This document shows, piece after piece, positions 8,963 to 17,700 of a DNA stretch of 64,000 nt; the stretch's first letter is position 1, and each line of letters starts with the position of its first letter. The position numbers and the translations under genes were made by a program. The stretch comes from Pseudomonas sp. RIT-PI-r (lineage in GTDB: Bacteria > Pseudomonadota > Gammaproteobacteria > Pseudomonadales > Pseudomonadaceae): assembly GCF_001297015.1 (NCBI RefSeq), contig NZ_LIGE01000036.1:124001-188000 (forward strand), in the 5' to 3' direction. The notes under the pieces were generated by a model. It was given only the letters and a program-made list of their open reading frames with translations. It had not been told where the DNA came from and searched no databases.

Positions 8963-9658
8963 CTATCCCGCAGATTCCAACAGCCGATAGCCAACCCCGG
9001 CTTCAGTGACAATAAACCGCGGCCGCGTCGGATCATCCGCCAGCTTCTGGCGCAAATGCCCCACCACAATCCGCAGATAATGGCTGTCCTCGGTGTGCGT
9101 CGGTCCCCAGATATCCTTGAGCAGTTGTTGCTGGGTAATCACCCGCCCCGGATGCCGCGCCAGTTGCGCCAGCACCGCGTATTCCTTGCGGGTCAGCGCC
9201 ACTTCGACGCCGTCGAGCAGCACCCGCCGGTACGCCAGATCGACTGTCAGCGGGCCGAAATTCAGCGCCGCTTGCTGCGCCTCGCCTGCCGGGGCCTGGC
9301 GCAACAATGCCCGCACCCGCGCCAGAAACTCCTGAATCCCGAACGGCTTGGTCACGTAGTCATTGGCGCCGCCATCCAGCGCCTGGACTTTCTGCCCTTC
9401 GCTGGCGCGCACCGACAGCACCAGCACTGGCGCCGTGGCCCATTCGCGAAACTCGCGCAGCACTTGCTGGCCGTCCATGTCCGGCAGGCCGAGATCGAGC
9501 ACCAGCAGGTCCGGTTTGTTCAGCGCAGCTTGCGCGAGACCTTCGGCACCGGTGCCGGCCTCAAGCACTTTGTAGCCCTGTGAGGCGAGGCTGATGCGCA
9601 GGAACTTGCGGATCTGCGGTTCGTCGTCGATGACCAGAATGGTCGCGGTCTGGCTCAT
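8963..9658 (-). CDS. kdpE: Response regulator KdpE
   Basis: A 231-residue OmpR/PhoB-type regulator. The receiver domain spans residues 1-120 with the acidic pair at 11-12, phospho-acceptor Asp55 and the conserved Lys near 104. The winged-helix DNA-binding domain occupies about 130-228. It is the partner of KdpD, 48 bases upstream, and is expected to activate kdpFABC under potassium limitation or osmotic stress. It is the last gene of the kdp group. Confidence 0.95.
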   Translation of the reverse strand: MSQTATILVIDDEPQIRKFLRISLASQGYKVLEAGTGAEGLAQAALNKPDLLVLDLGLPDMDGQQVLREFREWATAPVLVLSVRASEGQKVQALDGGANDYVTKPFGIQEFLARVRALLRQAPAGEAQQAALNFGPLTVDLAYRRVLLDGVEVALTRKEYAVLAQLARHPGRVITQQQLLKDIWGPTHTEDSHYLRIVVGHLRQKLADDPTRPRFIVTEAGVGYRLLESAG

Positions 9659-9706
9659 GGATTCACATCAACAGAAAAGAGTGGCAAGAGAGTAGCGCAA
9701 GCGAAG

Positions 9707-12358
9707 TCAGGCTTCATCATCCATCCCCGGCTGGGTCTGCAAGGGCAGGTGCAAGGTGATGCAGGTGCCGCGCCCTTCGATGCCATCGGCAACGCTGATC
9801 CGCCCGCCGTGCGCGCCGACCATGCCCTGACAGATCGCGAGGCCAAGACCGGTGCCCTGGCCGCCGCGATCACCGCGCGCGGCGGTGTAGAACATGTCGA
9901 AAATCTTCGCCCGCTCGTCTTCCGGAATCCCTGGTCCTTCGTCGCTGACCGAGAAGAAAATCTCTTGGTCAGCGGCGCCGGCACGCAATTCCAGACGACC
10001 GTTGGCCGGCGAGAACCGTGCAGCGTTTTCCAGCACATTGACCAGCGCCTGTTCGATCAGCGCGGCATGTACGAACAGCAACGGCAGCTCGCCAGGCACA
10101 TCGGTACTGACCTGCAACGGCGCCAGCACCGCGCGCAGCCGATTGAGCGAACTGCCGACGATGTCCGCCGGCGACACCCAGTCCCGCGCGAGCTTCAAGG
10201 CGCCATGCCCGAGGCGGGTCATGTCGAGCAGGTTCTGAATGTAGCGATCGAGGCGTTCGGCTTCATCACGAGTGCCTTCGAGCAGTTCGCGGCGATCCTC
10301 CAGCGGAATCGCTTCGCCCAGCGCCAGCAGGCTGTCGATGCTGCCGCGCATAGCGGTCAGTGGCGTGCGCAAGTCGTGGGACACCGAGGCCAGCAACGCG
10401 CTGCGCAATTGCTCGGTTTCGCCATGCAGGCGTGCGGCTTCGAGATCATCCGCCAGTTGCGCACGGGCCAGCGCTTGCGCCAGTGGCTGACTCAATGCGG
10501 TGAGCAAGCGCCGACGCTGACCGCTCAAGGTCTGGCCCTCTTTGGCGCAGACACCGAGCAACGCCAGCGGCCCGGCTTCAACGGAAAGCGGCCCCCACCA
10601 CCAGCGCCCGAGCGGTGGCGGGCCGGGGCCCATGCCCGCCGGTTGATCGTGTTGCCAGGCCCAGTCAGCGGCGGCGCGTTCGGACTCGGTAAATTGCAGC
10701 GGGCCACCGGTCTCGACTTTCCAGCCGTTCTGGCCATCGCGATTGAGCAGGCACAGTTGCAGATCGCTCCAGCCGTTGAGGTGTTGCGCGGCAGCACTGA
10801 CCACGGCCTGACGGTCGGTGGCGGCAGTGAGTTTGCGCGACAGGTCGAGCAGTTCGGTGGTCTCTTCCTGCGTGTCGCGCAATGCCTGCAATTGCCGCCG
10901 CTGGCGCGCCGCAAGGTTGCCGGTGAGCGCCGCCATCAGCAGGAAAAACAGCAGGGTCAGCACGTCTTCTTCGCGCTGGATGCTGAAGGAAAAATTCGGT
11001 GGAATGAACAGAAAATCGTAGGTCAGAAACGACAACGCCGCGCACGCCAACGCCGGACCGAGGCTGCTGCGCACCGCCACCAGCAACACCGCAGCAAGGA
11101 ACACCAGCGAGATGTTCGGCAACGGCAGCACACTCGACACCGCCCATGCCAAGGCGCTGGCCAAAACCGTCGCGACCAGCGCCAGCGCATAGTCGAACCA
11201 CACCAGCGTCAGTGGGTTGCGCGGGCGTGGTTGATGCTGTTGTTGATCGCTGTCGAGGACGTTGATTTCCAGACCGTGCGCCTGCCGCAGTAATCGCGCA
11301 GCGAGACCGCCACCGAACAGGCGCCGACGCAAACGTGGTCGCGACTGGCCGACCAGCACCAGGCTCGCACGGCGTTCAGCGGCATGCTGGATCAGGGTTT
11401 TCGCCACTTCGCCGGCACGCAGTAAAACCACTTCACCGCCGAGGCGTTCGGCCAACTGCTGGGCACTTTGCAAGCGCAGCCGCGACTGCTCGTCACGCAC
11501 GCTGCCGTTGTCGACATGCACCAGACTCCACGGCAAATGCCGACGCTGAGCGACGCGACTGGCATGCCGCACCAGACGTTCGGCCTGAGCATCGCCATCG
11601 ACCCCCACCAGCAGACGTCCGCGCACCGCTGGCGCCGCCTGACCGAGTTGACGATAGCCTTGCGCAAGATCGTTATCGACCTGCGCGGCAGCGGTTTGCA
11701 TCGCCAATTCGCGCAGCGCGGTAAGGTTGGTCTGAGTGAAAAAAGCGTCGATGGCCGCGCGGGCCTGCTCCGGCACGTAGACCTTGCCTTCGCGCAGACG
11801 CTCGAGCAATTCGCGCGGCGGCAGGTCGATCAGCAACAGTTCGTAGGCTTCTTGCAGGACCCAGTCCGGCAGGGTTTCGCGAACCTGCACACCCGTGATG
11901 CCGCGCACCTGATCGTTGAGACTTTCCAGGTGCTGGACGTTGACCGTGGTGAACACGTCGATGCCGGCGGCGAGCAGTTCCTGAATGTCTTGCCAGCGTT
12001 TCGCGTGACGGCTGCCGGGGGCGTTGCTGTGGGCCAGTTCATCGACCAGCACCAGTTTCGGCCTGGCGGCGAGGATGCCGTCGAGGTCCATTTCTTCGAG
12101 CATCACGCCACGGTATTCCGAGCGCACCAACGGTTGCTGCGGCAGGCCGCCAAGCAGCGCTTCGGTTTCGGCGCGGCCGTGGGTTTCGACCACGCCGGCG
12201 AGGACTTTCACGCCTTGGCGAAGCTGCGTGTGGGCGGCCTGGAGCATGGCGTAGGTTTTGCCGACACCAGGGGCGGCGCCGAGGAAAACCTTCAGGCGGC
12301 CACGGCCGTCACGGGGCAGATCTGCTAACAGTGCGTCGGCGCGGCCGGAGTCGCTCAT
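9707..12358 (-). CDS. kdpD: Potassium-responsive sensor histidine kinase KdpD
   Basis: An 883-residue membrane kinase. Residues 20-230 form the KdpD domain with Walker A GAAPGVGKT at 27-35; about 235-360 is a universal-stress-like domain. Four closely spaced transmembrane helices follow (about 385-485), then a GAF-like region (about 500-640), the phospho-acceptor His in SHDLRTPL near residue 661, and the ATPase boxes (ENAARF near 776, GTGLGLA near 833). It senses potassium status and phosphorylates KdpE. The start at 12358 gives the family N-terminus; the sequence further upstream lies inside an inverted repeat. Confidence 0.95.
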   Translation of the reverse strand: MSDSGRADALLADLPRDGRGRLKVFLGAAPGVGKTYAMLQAAHTQLRQGVKVLAGVVETHGRAETEALLGGLPQQPLVRSEYRGVMLEEMDLDGILAARPKLVLVDELAHSNAPGSRHAKRWQDIQELLAAGIDVFTTVNVQHLESLNDQVRGITGVQVRETLPDWVLQEAYELLLIDLPPRELLERLREGKVYVPEQARAAIDAFFTQTNLTALRELAMQTAAAQVDNDLAQGYRQLGQAAPAVRGRLLVGVDGDAQAERLVRHASRVAQRRHLPWSLVHVDNGSVRDEQSRLRLQSAQQLAERLGGEVVLLRAGEVAKTLIQHAAERRASLVLVGQSRPRLRRRLFGGGLAARLLRQAHGLEINVLDSDQQQHQPRPRNPLTLVWFDYALALVATVLASALAWAVSSVLPLPNISLVFLAAVLLVAVRSSLGPALACAALSFLTYDFLFIPPNFSFSIQREEDVLTLLFFLLMAALTGNLAARQRRQLQALRDTQEETTELLDLSRKLTAATDRQAVVSAAAQHLNGWSDLQLCLLNRDGQNGWKVETGGPLQFTESERAAADWAWQHDQPAGMGPGPPPLGRWWWGPLSVEAGPLALLGVCAKEGQTLSGQRRRLLTALSQPLAQALARAQLADDLEAARLHGETEQLRSALLASVSHDLRTPLTAMRGSIDSLLALGEAIPLEDRRELLEGTRDEAERLDRYIQNLLDMTRLGHGALKLARDWVSPADIVGSSLNRLRAVLAPLQVSTDVPGELPLLFVHAALIEQALVNVLENAARFSPANGRLELRAGAADQEIFFSVSDEGPGIPEDERAKIFDMFYTAARGDRGGQGTGLGLAICQGMVGAHGGRISVADGIEGRGTCITLHLPLQTQPGMDDEA

Positions 12359-12378
12359 GCTTGATGTTCTCTCTTCCT

Positions 12379-12493
12379 GATGATCGTTCTCACGCTCTGC
12401 GTGGGAATGCAGCCCGGGACGCTCTGCGTCCCACCAAAGCGGACGCGGAGCGTCCATTGATGCATTCCCACGCAGAGCGTAGGAACGATCATC
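12379..12493. repeat. Inverted repeat of family C between kdpC and kdpD
   Basis: Outer arms GATGATCGTTCTCACGCTCT and its imperfect complement enclose further short palindromes built on ACGCTCTGCGT. It ends two bases before the kdpC stop. A related palindrome lies at 59346. The element fills the whole kdpC-kdpD junction. Confidence 0.85.
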
Positions 12494-12495
12494 TT

Positions 12496-13041
12496 CTACA
12501 GTTTTTCCAGTGCCATGTTCAGCTCAAGCACATTCACCACCGGCGGCCCCACCAACGGCTGTTCGATGTGCGCATCAAGCAGTTGCTGCAAGGTCGATAC
12601 CGGCAGGTCTCGCGCGGCCGCGACTCGCGCCAGTTGATAGGCAATCGCTGCCGGAGGCAAGTGCGGATCGAGACCACTGCCGGAGGTGGTCAGCAAGGCC
12701 AATGGCACCGGCCCCTGGCCGGGAACCTGCAACTTGTTGGCGTCATCGATCACCCGCGTGGCGAGTGCCGGATTGCTCGGTGCCAGGTTGCTGGCGCTGC
12801 TGGAAACGGTAGCAAACGCACCGGCGGAGGGACGTGGGTGAAACCACGCATCGCCGACGAAATCCTGGGCGATCAGCGACGAGCCACGGACTTTGCCATC
12901 GGCGTCATGCACCAGGCTGCCGTTGGCTTGAGCGGGGAATGCGACTTGCGCGACACCGGTTACCACCAGTGGATAGGCGACGCCGGTGACCAGGGTCATC
13001 AGCACCAGCAGGCTGAGGGCGGGACGTATCATTGTGGACAT
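12496..13041 (-). CDS. kdpC: Potassium-transporting ATPase subunit C, KdpC
   Basis: A 181-residue protein with one N-terminal transmembrane helix (about residues 8-30) and a periplasmic domain. It shows the family motifs GSSLIAQ, FHPRPS and SGSGLDPHLPPAAI. KdpC stabilises the KdpFABC complex. The ATG at 13041 follows GAGG. The gene is separated from kdpB by 457 bases of repeat sequence, which is unusual for an operon whose genes are otherwise packed. Confidence 0.95.
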   Translation of the reverse strand: MSTMIRPALSLLVLMTLVTGVAYPLVVTGVAQVAFPAQANGSLVHDADGKVRGSSLIAQDFVGDAWFHPRPSAGAFATVSSSASNLAPSNPALATRVIDDANKLQVPGQGPVPLALLTTSGSGLDPHLPPAAIAYQLARVAAARDLPVSTLQQLLDAHIEQPLVGPPVVNVLELNMALEKL

Positions 13042-13097
13042 TGCAAGATCCTCGAATTCGTTGGGCAAACTTTGGTGGGGTGTCAGGGAGCTCTTTT

Positions 13098-13490
13098 CCC
13101 CCTCACCCCAGCCCTCTCCCCCAAGGGGGCGAGGGGGAAAGGGAGCCGATTTATGTGCTTTTCAAAATCTGAGTTCGGCTCGGTATCTCAAGTCTGTGAA
13201 ACTCTGAAAAACCACTCGGTCAGTCCCCTCTCCCCCCATGTCGCTGAGGAGAAAGGGAGCCGATTTATGTGCTTTTCAAAATCTGAGTTCGGCTCGGTAT
13301 CTCAAGTCTGTGAAACTCTGAAAAACCACTCGGTCAGTCCCCTCTCCCCTCATGTCGCTGAGGAGAAATGGAGCCGATCCTTGTGCTTTTCAAAACCTGA
13401 GTTCGGCTCGGTAATTCAGGTCGATGTACCTCTGTTTAACCACTCGGTCAGTCCCCTCTCCCTCTGGGAGAGGGTTAGGGTGAGGGGCTC
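13098..13490. repeat. Compound repeat element with three 114-bp tandem units
   Basis: The ends are complementary: CCCCCTCACCCCAGCCCTCT at the left and GGGAGAGGGTTAGGGTGAGG at the right. Inside, a 114-bp unit beginning GGAGCCGAT is repeated head to tail from 13141, 13255 and 13369. The first two units are almost identical; the third has diverged in its second half. The unit contains GAGTTCGGCTCGGTA and CACTCGGTCAGTCCCCTCTC. There is no spacer diversity, so it is not a CRISPR array. It occupies the whole kdpB-kdpC gap. Confidence 0.92.
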
Positions 13491-13498
13491 TTCAAAAC

Positions 13499-15556
13499 TC
13501 AAACCAGATGCATCGCCGTGAGCAGCATGTCGATCGCCTTGATCCCCACGAACGGCACCAGAATCCCGCCCAGCCCATAGATCAGCAGATTGCGTCGCAA
13601 CAACGCCGCCGCACTCGCTGCCTGCACGCGCACACCGCGCAACGCCAGCGGGATCAGCACGACGATGATCAACGCGTTGAAAACAATCGCCGAAAGAATC
13701 GCGCTCTGCGGACTGGTCAACTGCATGATGTTCAACACGCCAAGCTGCGGGTAAATCGAGGCGAACAGCGCCGGCAGGATCGCGAAGTATTTGGCGACGT
13801 CGTTGGCGATGGAAAAAGTCGTCAAGGCACCGCGCGTCACCAGCAATTCCTTGCCGATCTGCACCACGTCGAGCAGCTTGGTCGGGTCGCTGTCGAGATC
13901 GACCATGTTCGCTGCTTCGCGGGCAGCCTGGGTGCCGTCGTTCATCGCCATGCCGACGTCAGCCTGGGCCAGCGCCGGGGCATCGTTGGCACCGTCGCCG
14001 CACATCGCCACCAAACGCCCGTCGTTCTGCTCGTGACGAATGCGCGCGAGTTTCTTCTCCGGGGTGGCTTCGGCGAGGACGTCATCGACGCCCGCTTCAG
14101 CGGCGATCGCAGCAGCGGTCAGCGGGTTGTCGCCGGTGACCATTACCGTGCGAATCCCCAGTTTGCGCAGTTCGGCGAAGCGCTCGCGAATGCCCGGTTT
14201 GACCACGTCTTTGAGATGGATCGCGCCGAGCAGTTTGCCGTCGGCGCAAACCAGCAACGGCGTGCCACCACTCTGGGCAATCTTGTCGATTTCCCGCGAC
14301 AGGGCCGGAGCCAGATCGGAGCGTTTCTGGCCGAGGAAACTCAGTAGCGAATCCACCGCGCCTTTGCGGTAGACGCGACTTTGATAGTCGACGCCGGACA
14401 ACCGGGTTTCTGCGCTGAATGGCACAGCGGTCAGGGTTTCCGGCGCTGGCTCAGGTTGCGGGTGCAGGCCACGCAGGTACTCGACGATGGATTTACCTTC
14501 AGCGGTTTCGTCGGCCAGCGAGGCGAACAGCGCACCTTCGGCCAGCTCGCGACCTGTCACACCGGGCGCGGCATACACCGCACTGCAGCGACGGTTACCG
14601 AAGGTGATGGTGCCGGTCTTGTCGAGCAACAGCACATGCACGTCACCCGCCGCTTCCACCGCACGGCCGGACTTGGCGATCACGTTGAGGCGCACCAGAC
14701 GATCCATCCCGGCAATACCAATCGCCGAAAGCAGACCGCCAATGGTGGTCGGAATCAGCGTGACCAGCAGTGCCACCAGAAACACCAGCGGCAGGCTGCC
14801 GTTGGCGAAATGGGCGAACGGTTGCAGGGTCACGACCACCAACAGGAAGATCAACGTCAGGCCGATCAACAGAATATCCAGCGCGACTTCGTTCGGCGTC
14901 TTCTGGCGTTTGGCGCCTTCGACCAGCGCGATCATGCGGTCGAGCGTCGACTCGCCGGGATTGACGGTGATTTTCACCAGCAACCAGTCGGACACCAGTC
15001 GGGTATTACCGGTGACGGCCGAGCGGTCACCGCCGGACTCGCGGATCACCGGCGCCGATTCACCGGTGATCGCCGCTTCGTTGACCGCCGCGATGCCTTC
15101 GATGACTTCGCCGTCACCGGGGATCATCTCCCCGGCTTCGACGCGCACCACATCGCCTTTGCGCAAACTCGCCGCGGGCACCACCTGAAAGCTGCCATTG
15201 GCTTGTTTGCGCCGGGCGCTGAGGCCTTCGCTGCCAGCCTTGAGGCTGTCGGCGCGGGCCTTGCCACGGCCTTCGGCCAAGGCTTCGGCGAAGTTGGCGA
15301 ACAGCACGGTGAACCACAGCCACAATGCAATTTGCGCGGCGACGAAGGTCGGCACATCGGCATCGGGAATGAAGCACAGCACAGTGGTGAAAATTGCCGT
15401 CAGTTCGACCACCAGCATCACCGGCGAACGCTTCAGTTGCCGAGGGTCGAGCTTGACGAACGCTTGCACCAGCGCCGGCCGCCACAGGGCCGAGATCGCG
15501 GTTTTCGCTTGTTCCGGCGCCTTGACGGCGGCGGGTTTGATTGCGGGCATATTCAT
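13499..15556 (-). CDS. kdpB: Potassium-transporting ATPase ATP-binding subunit KdpB
   Basis: A 685-residue P-type ATPase. TGES of the actuator domain is near residue 165, the phosphorylated Asp lies in DKTGT near 311, and MVTGDNPLTA and GDGANDAPAL of the phosphorylation and hinge regions follow. Transmembrane helices flank the catalytic domains. KdpB hydrolyses ATP to drive potassium uptake through KdpA. The ATG at 15556 follows GAGGA. It lies ten bases from kdpA. Confidence 0.96.
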   Translation of the reverse strand: MNMPAIKPAAVKAPEQAKTAISALWRPALVQAFVKLDPRQLKRSPVMLVVELTAIFTTVLCFIPDADVPTFVAAQIALWLWFTVLFANFAEALAEGRGKARADSLKAGSEGLSARRKQANGSFQVVPAASLRKGDVVRVEAGEMIPGDGEVIEGIAAVNEAAITGESAPVIRESGGDRSAVTGNTRLVSDWLLVKITVNPGESTLDRMIALVEGAKRQKTPNEVALDILLIGLTLIFLLVVVTLQPFAHFANGSLPLVFLVALLVTLIPTTIGGLLSAIGIAGMDRLVRLNVIAKSGRAVEAAGDVHVLLLDKTGTITFGNRRCSAVYAAPGVTGRELAEGALFASLADETAEGKSIVEYLRGLHPQPEPAPETLTAVPFSAETRLSGVDYQSRVYRKGAVDSLLSFLGQKRSDLAPALSREIDKIAQSGGTPLLVCADGKLLGAIHLKDVVKPGIRERFAELRKLGIRTVMVTGDNPLTAAAIAAEAGVDDVLAEATPEKKLARIRHEQNDGRLVAMCGDGANDAPALAQADVGMAMNDGTQAAREAANMVDLDSDPTKLLDVVQIGKELLVTRGALTTFSIANDVAKYFAILPALFASIYPQLGVLNIMQLTSPQSAILSAIVFNALIIVVLIPLALRGVRVQAASAAALLRRNLLIYGLGGILVPFVGIKAIDMLLTAMHLV

Positions 15557-15566
15557 CGATAAGTCC

Positions 15567-17261
15567 TCAGAAGCCCAAGCTCAGATGTTCGGCGATTGGG
15601 CCCAAAGCCAGAGTCGGCAGGAAGGTCAGGCCGCCCACAAGCAGAATGGTCACGGTCAGCAGGGTCACGAACAGCGGGCCATGGGTCGGGAAGCTGTTCT
15701 GGCCGATCGGTGCGGTTTTCTTCATCGCCAGGCTGCCGGCCAAAGCCAGAACCGGGAGGATGTAACCGAAACGACCAATCAACATGCCCAGGCCCAGCAT
15801 CAGGTTGTGGAACGGCGTATTCGCGCTGAGGCCACCGAATGCCGAACCATTGTTGGCGCTCGCTGAGGTGTAGGCATAAAGCAACTGGCTGAAACCGTGC
15901 GGGCCGGGGTTGCTGATAGTTGCTGCAGCACTGGGAACCGCAGCGGCAATCGCACCGAGCACCAGCACGCCCACCGGCATCACCAGCAAGGTCACCACCA
16001 GCAATTGCACCTCACGCGCCTGGAGTTTCTTGCCGAGGTATTCCGGGGTTCGCCCGATCATCAGACCGGCGAGGAACACTGCGATCAGCACGTTGAGCAA
16101 CATGCCGTAGAGCCCGGCACCGACGCCGCCGAAGATCACTTCGCCAACCATCATGTTGACCAGCGCGACCATGCCGCTGAGCGGGTTGAGGCTGTCGTGC
16201 ATGCCGTTGACCGAGCCGTTCGAGGCCGCCGTCGTCGTCACCGACCACAGCACGGTGGCGGTGGTGCCGAAGCGCGCTTCCTTACCTTCCAGCGGCGCGG
16301 TCTGTTCGACGGCAGCGTTGTTCAGGGTCGGATTCGGTTGGTATTCAGCCCATAGCGAAGTCGCTCCGCCGATCAGGAACAGCGCGAGCATGCAGGCGAT
16401 GATCGCGCGGCTCTGACGCAGGTCTTTGACGTAATGGCCGAAAGTGAAGACCAGCGCCACCGGGATCAGAATGATCGAAGCGACTTCGAACAAGTTGCTC
16501 CACGCGGTCGGGTTCTCGAACGGATGCGCCGAGTTGACGCCGAAGAAGCCACCACCGTTGGTGCCCAGTTGCTTGATCGCAATCTGACTGGCCGCCGGAC
16601 CCAGCGGAATCACTTGATCAACGCCCTGCATCGTCACTGCGTTCACATACTGTGCGAAGGTTTGCGGCACGCCCTGCCAGACCAGATACAGCGCCAGCAA
16701 CAGGCACAGCGGCAACAGGCCGTAGAGGGTGGCGCGGGTCATGTCGACCCAGAAGTTGCCGAGGGTTTGCGTCGACTTGCGACCGATACCACGGCACAAC
16801 GCGACCAGCACGGCGAGGCCGGTGGCGGCGCTGACGAAGTTCTGCACGGTGAGGCCGACCATCTGGCTGAGGTAGCTGAGGGTCGCTTCACCGCTGTAGG
16901 ACTGCCAGTTGGTGTTGGTCATGAAACTGACCGCGGTGTTAAACGCCTGCGTCCATTCCTGGCCCGGCAGGTTCTGCGGGTTCAGTGGCAAGTGATCCTG
17001 AAACAACAGGATCGCGAACAGCAGCAGGAAACCGGCGAGGTTGAAGGCGAGCAGCGCCAGCGTGTACTTCTGCCAGCTCTGCTCAGCTTCGGGATCAACA
17101 CCCGCAATGCGATAGCAACCGCGCTCGACCGGGCCGAGAACCGGCGTCAGCCAGGTGCGCTGACCTTCCATCACCTTGTAGTAAAAGCGCCCGAGCAGCG
17201 GCGCCGGCAGCAAGACCAGCGCAAAAAACGCGAGGATCAGCCAATAGTCATAACTGTGCAT
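15567..17261 (-). CDS. kdpA: Potassium-transporting ATPase subunit KdpA
   Basis: A 564-residue polytopic membrane protein of the superfamily of K+ transporters, with about ten transmembrane helices. Selectivity-filter-like segments are visible, for example TNTNWQSY and GTNGGGFFGVNSAHPFENP. It forms the potassium-conducting subunit. The ATG at 17261 follows AGGAG and yields the family N-terminus (MHSYDYWLI); an in-frame start 192 bases upstream would run through kdpF and is rejected. Confidence 0.96.
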   Translation of the reverse strand: MHSYDYWLILAFFALVLLPAPLLGRFYYKVMEGQRTWLTPVLGPVERGCYRIAGVDPEAEQSWQKYTLALLAFNLAGFLLLFAILLFQDHLPLNPQNLPGQEWTQAFNTAVSFMTNTNWQSYSGEATLSYLSQMVGLTVQNFVSAATGLAVLVALCRGIGRKSTQTLGNFWVDMTRATLYGLLPLCLLLALYLVWQGVPQTFAQYVNAVTMQGVDQVIPLGPAASQIAIKQLGTNGGGFFGVNSAHPFENPTAWSNLFEVASIILIPVALVFTFGHYVKDLRQSRAIIACMLALFLIGGATSLWAEYQPNPTLNNAAVEQTAPLEGKEARFGTTATVLWSVTTTAASNGSVNGMHDSLNPLSGMVALVNMMVGEVIFGGVGAGLYGMLLNVLIAVFLAGLMIGRTPEYLGKKLQAREVQLLVVTLLVMPVGVLVLGAIAAAVPSAAATISNPGPHGFSQLLYAYTSASANNGSAFGGLSANTPFHNLMLGLGMLIGRFGYILPVLALAGSLAMKKTAPIGQNSFPTHGPLFVTLLTVTILLVGGLTFLPTLALGPIAEHLSLGF

Positions 17262-17269
17262 AGCCGCTC

Positions 17270-17359
17270 CTAGTTCCGATCCGCGCGCAACAGCGCAACC
17301 AACAGATAAATGAACAGCCCCACTGCCAATAGCAGTGACACCCCGTCCAGAACGCTCAT
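17270..17359 (-). CDS. kdpF: Potassium-transporting ATPase small subunit KdpF
   Basis: A 29-residue single-helix peptide, MSVLDGVSLLLAVGLFIYLL followed by VALLRADRN, starting eight bases after GGAG and ending eight bases before kdpA. Length, hydrophobic profile and place at the head of the kdp operon identify it as KdpF, which stabilises the complex. It is too short for standard gene calling. Confidence 0.9.
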   Translation of the reverse strand: MSVLDGVSLLLAVGLFIYLLVALLRADRN

Positions 17360-17450
17360 GGAAGATCTCCGTGTTACGGCGTATTGCCGCGTGTGCAGTG
17401 ATTGTCGGAAAGGAGGCTGTAAAGGAACGAGAGCGAGGGTGTTGGCTGTG

Positions 17451-17468
17451 CATAAAGAAAGCGTAAAG
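17451..17468 (-). promoter_or_regulatory. Candidate KdpE binding site upstream of kdpF
   Basis: On the minus strand the sequence reads CTTTACGCTTTCTTTATG, about 92 bases upstream of the kdpF start. It resembles the T-rich KdpE operator of E. coli (TTTATACTTTTTTTACA). The position fits. The rest of the 340-base gap to the permease gene holds a half copy of the family B repeat at 17517-17533 and the sigma-54 site listed separately. Confidence 0.45.
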
Positions 17469-17640
17469 AGTGGGTTTATGCGGGCGTTACGGGGAGGTTT
17501 TCTGGCGTTTGTGCAGGCCTGCTCGCGATAGCGTCAAAATAGGCACCACTGCACCCAACTGGCGCATAAATACGGGCCATCCATCTGCGAACATCCCCGA
17601 TACGACAGCTTTCAACTCATTACGACTTGTTTCAGCGCAC

Positions 17641-17656
17641 TGGCACGCCCACTGCA
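17641..17656 (+). promoter_or_regulatory. Sigma-54 promoter of the ethanolamine-type permease gene
   Basis: TGGCACGCCCACTGCA agrees with the consensus TGGCACG-N4-TTGCA at all but one position, with correct spacing between the -24 GG and -12 GC. It lies 45 bases before the permease start. Ethanolamine use in P. aeruginosa is known to depend on RpoN, which fits. Confidence 0.75.
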
Positions 17657-17700
17657 AACGCCCTCCCCCGAGCTTTCCAAACCGTTCAGGGAGCAAGCGC

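Noticed and set aside
13141..13482. Possible CRISPR array in the kdpB-kdpC gap
   Set aside because: The units are 114 bp, directly joined without unique spacers, and no cas gene is present.
12331..13521. Open frame on the plus strand across kdpC and the repeats
   Set aside because: It covers the antisense of kdpC and the 114-bp units (114 is a multiple of three, so the frame stays open); there is no homologous domain.
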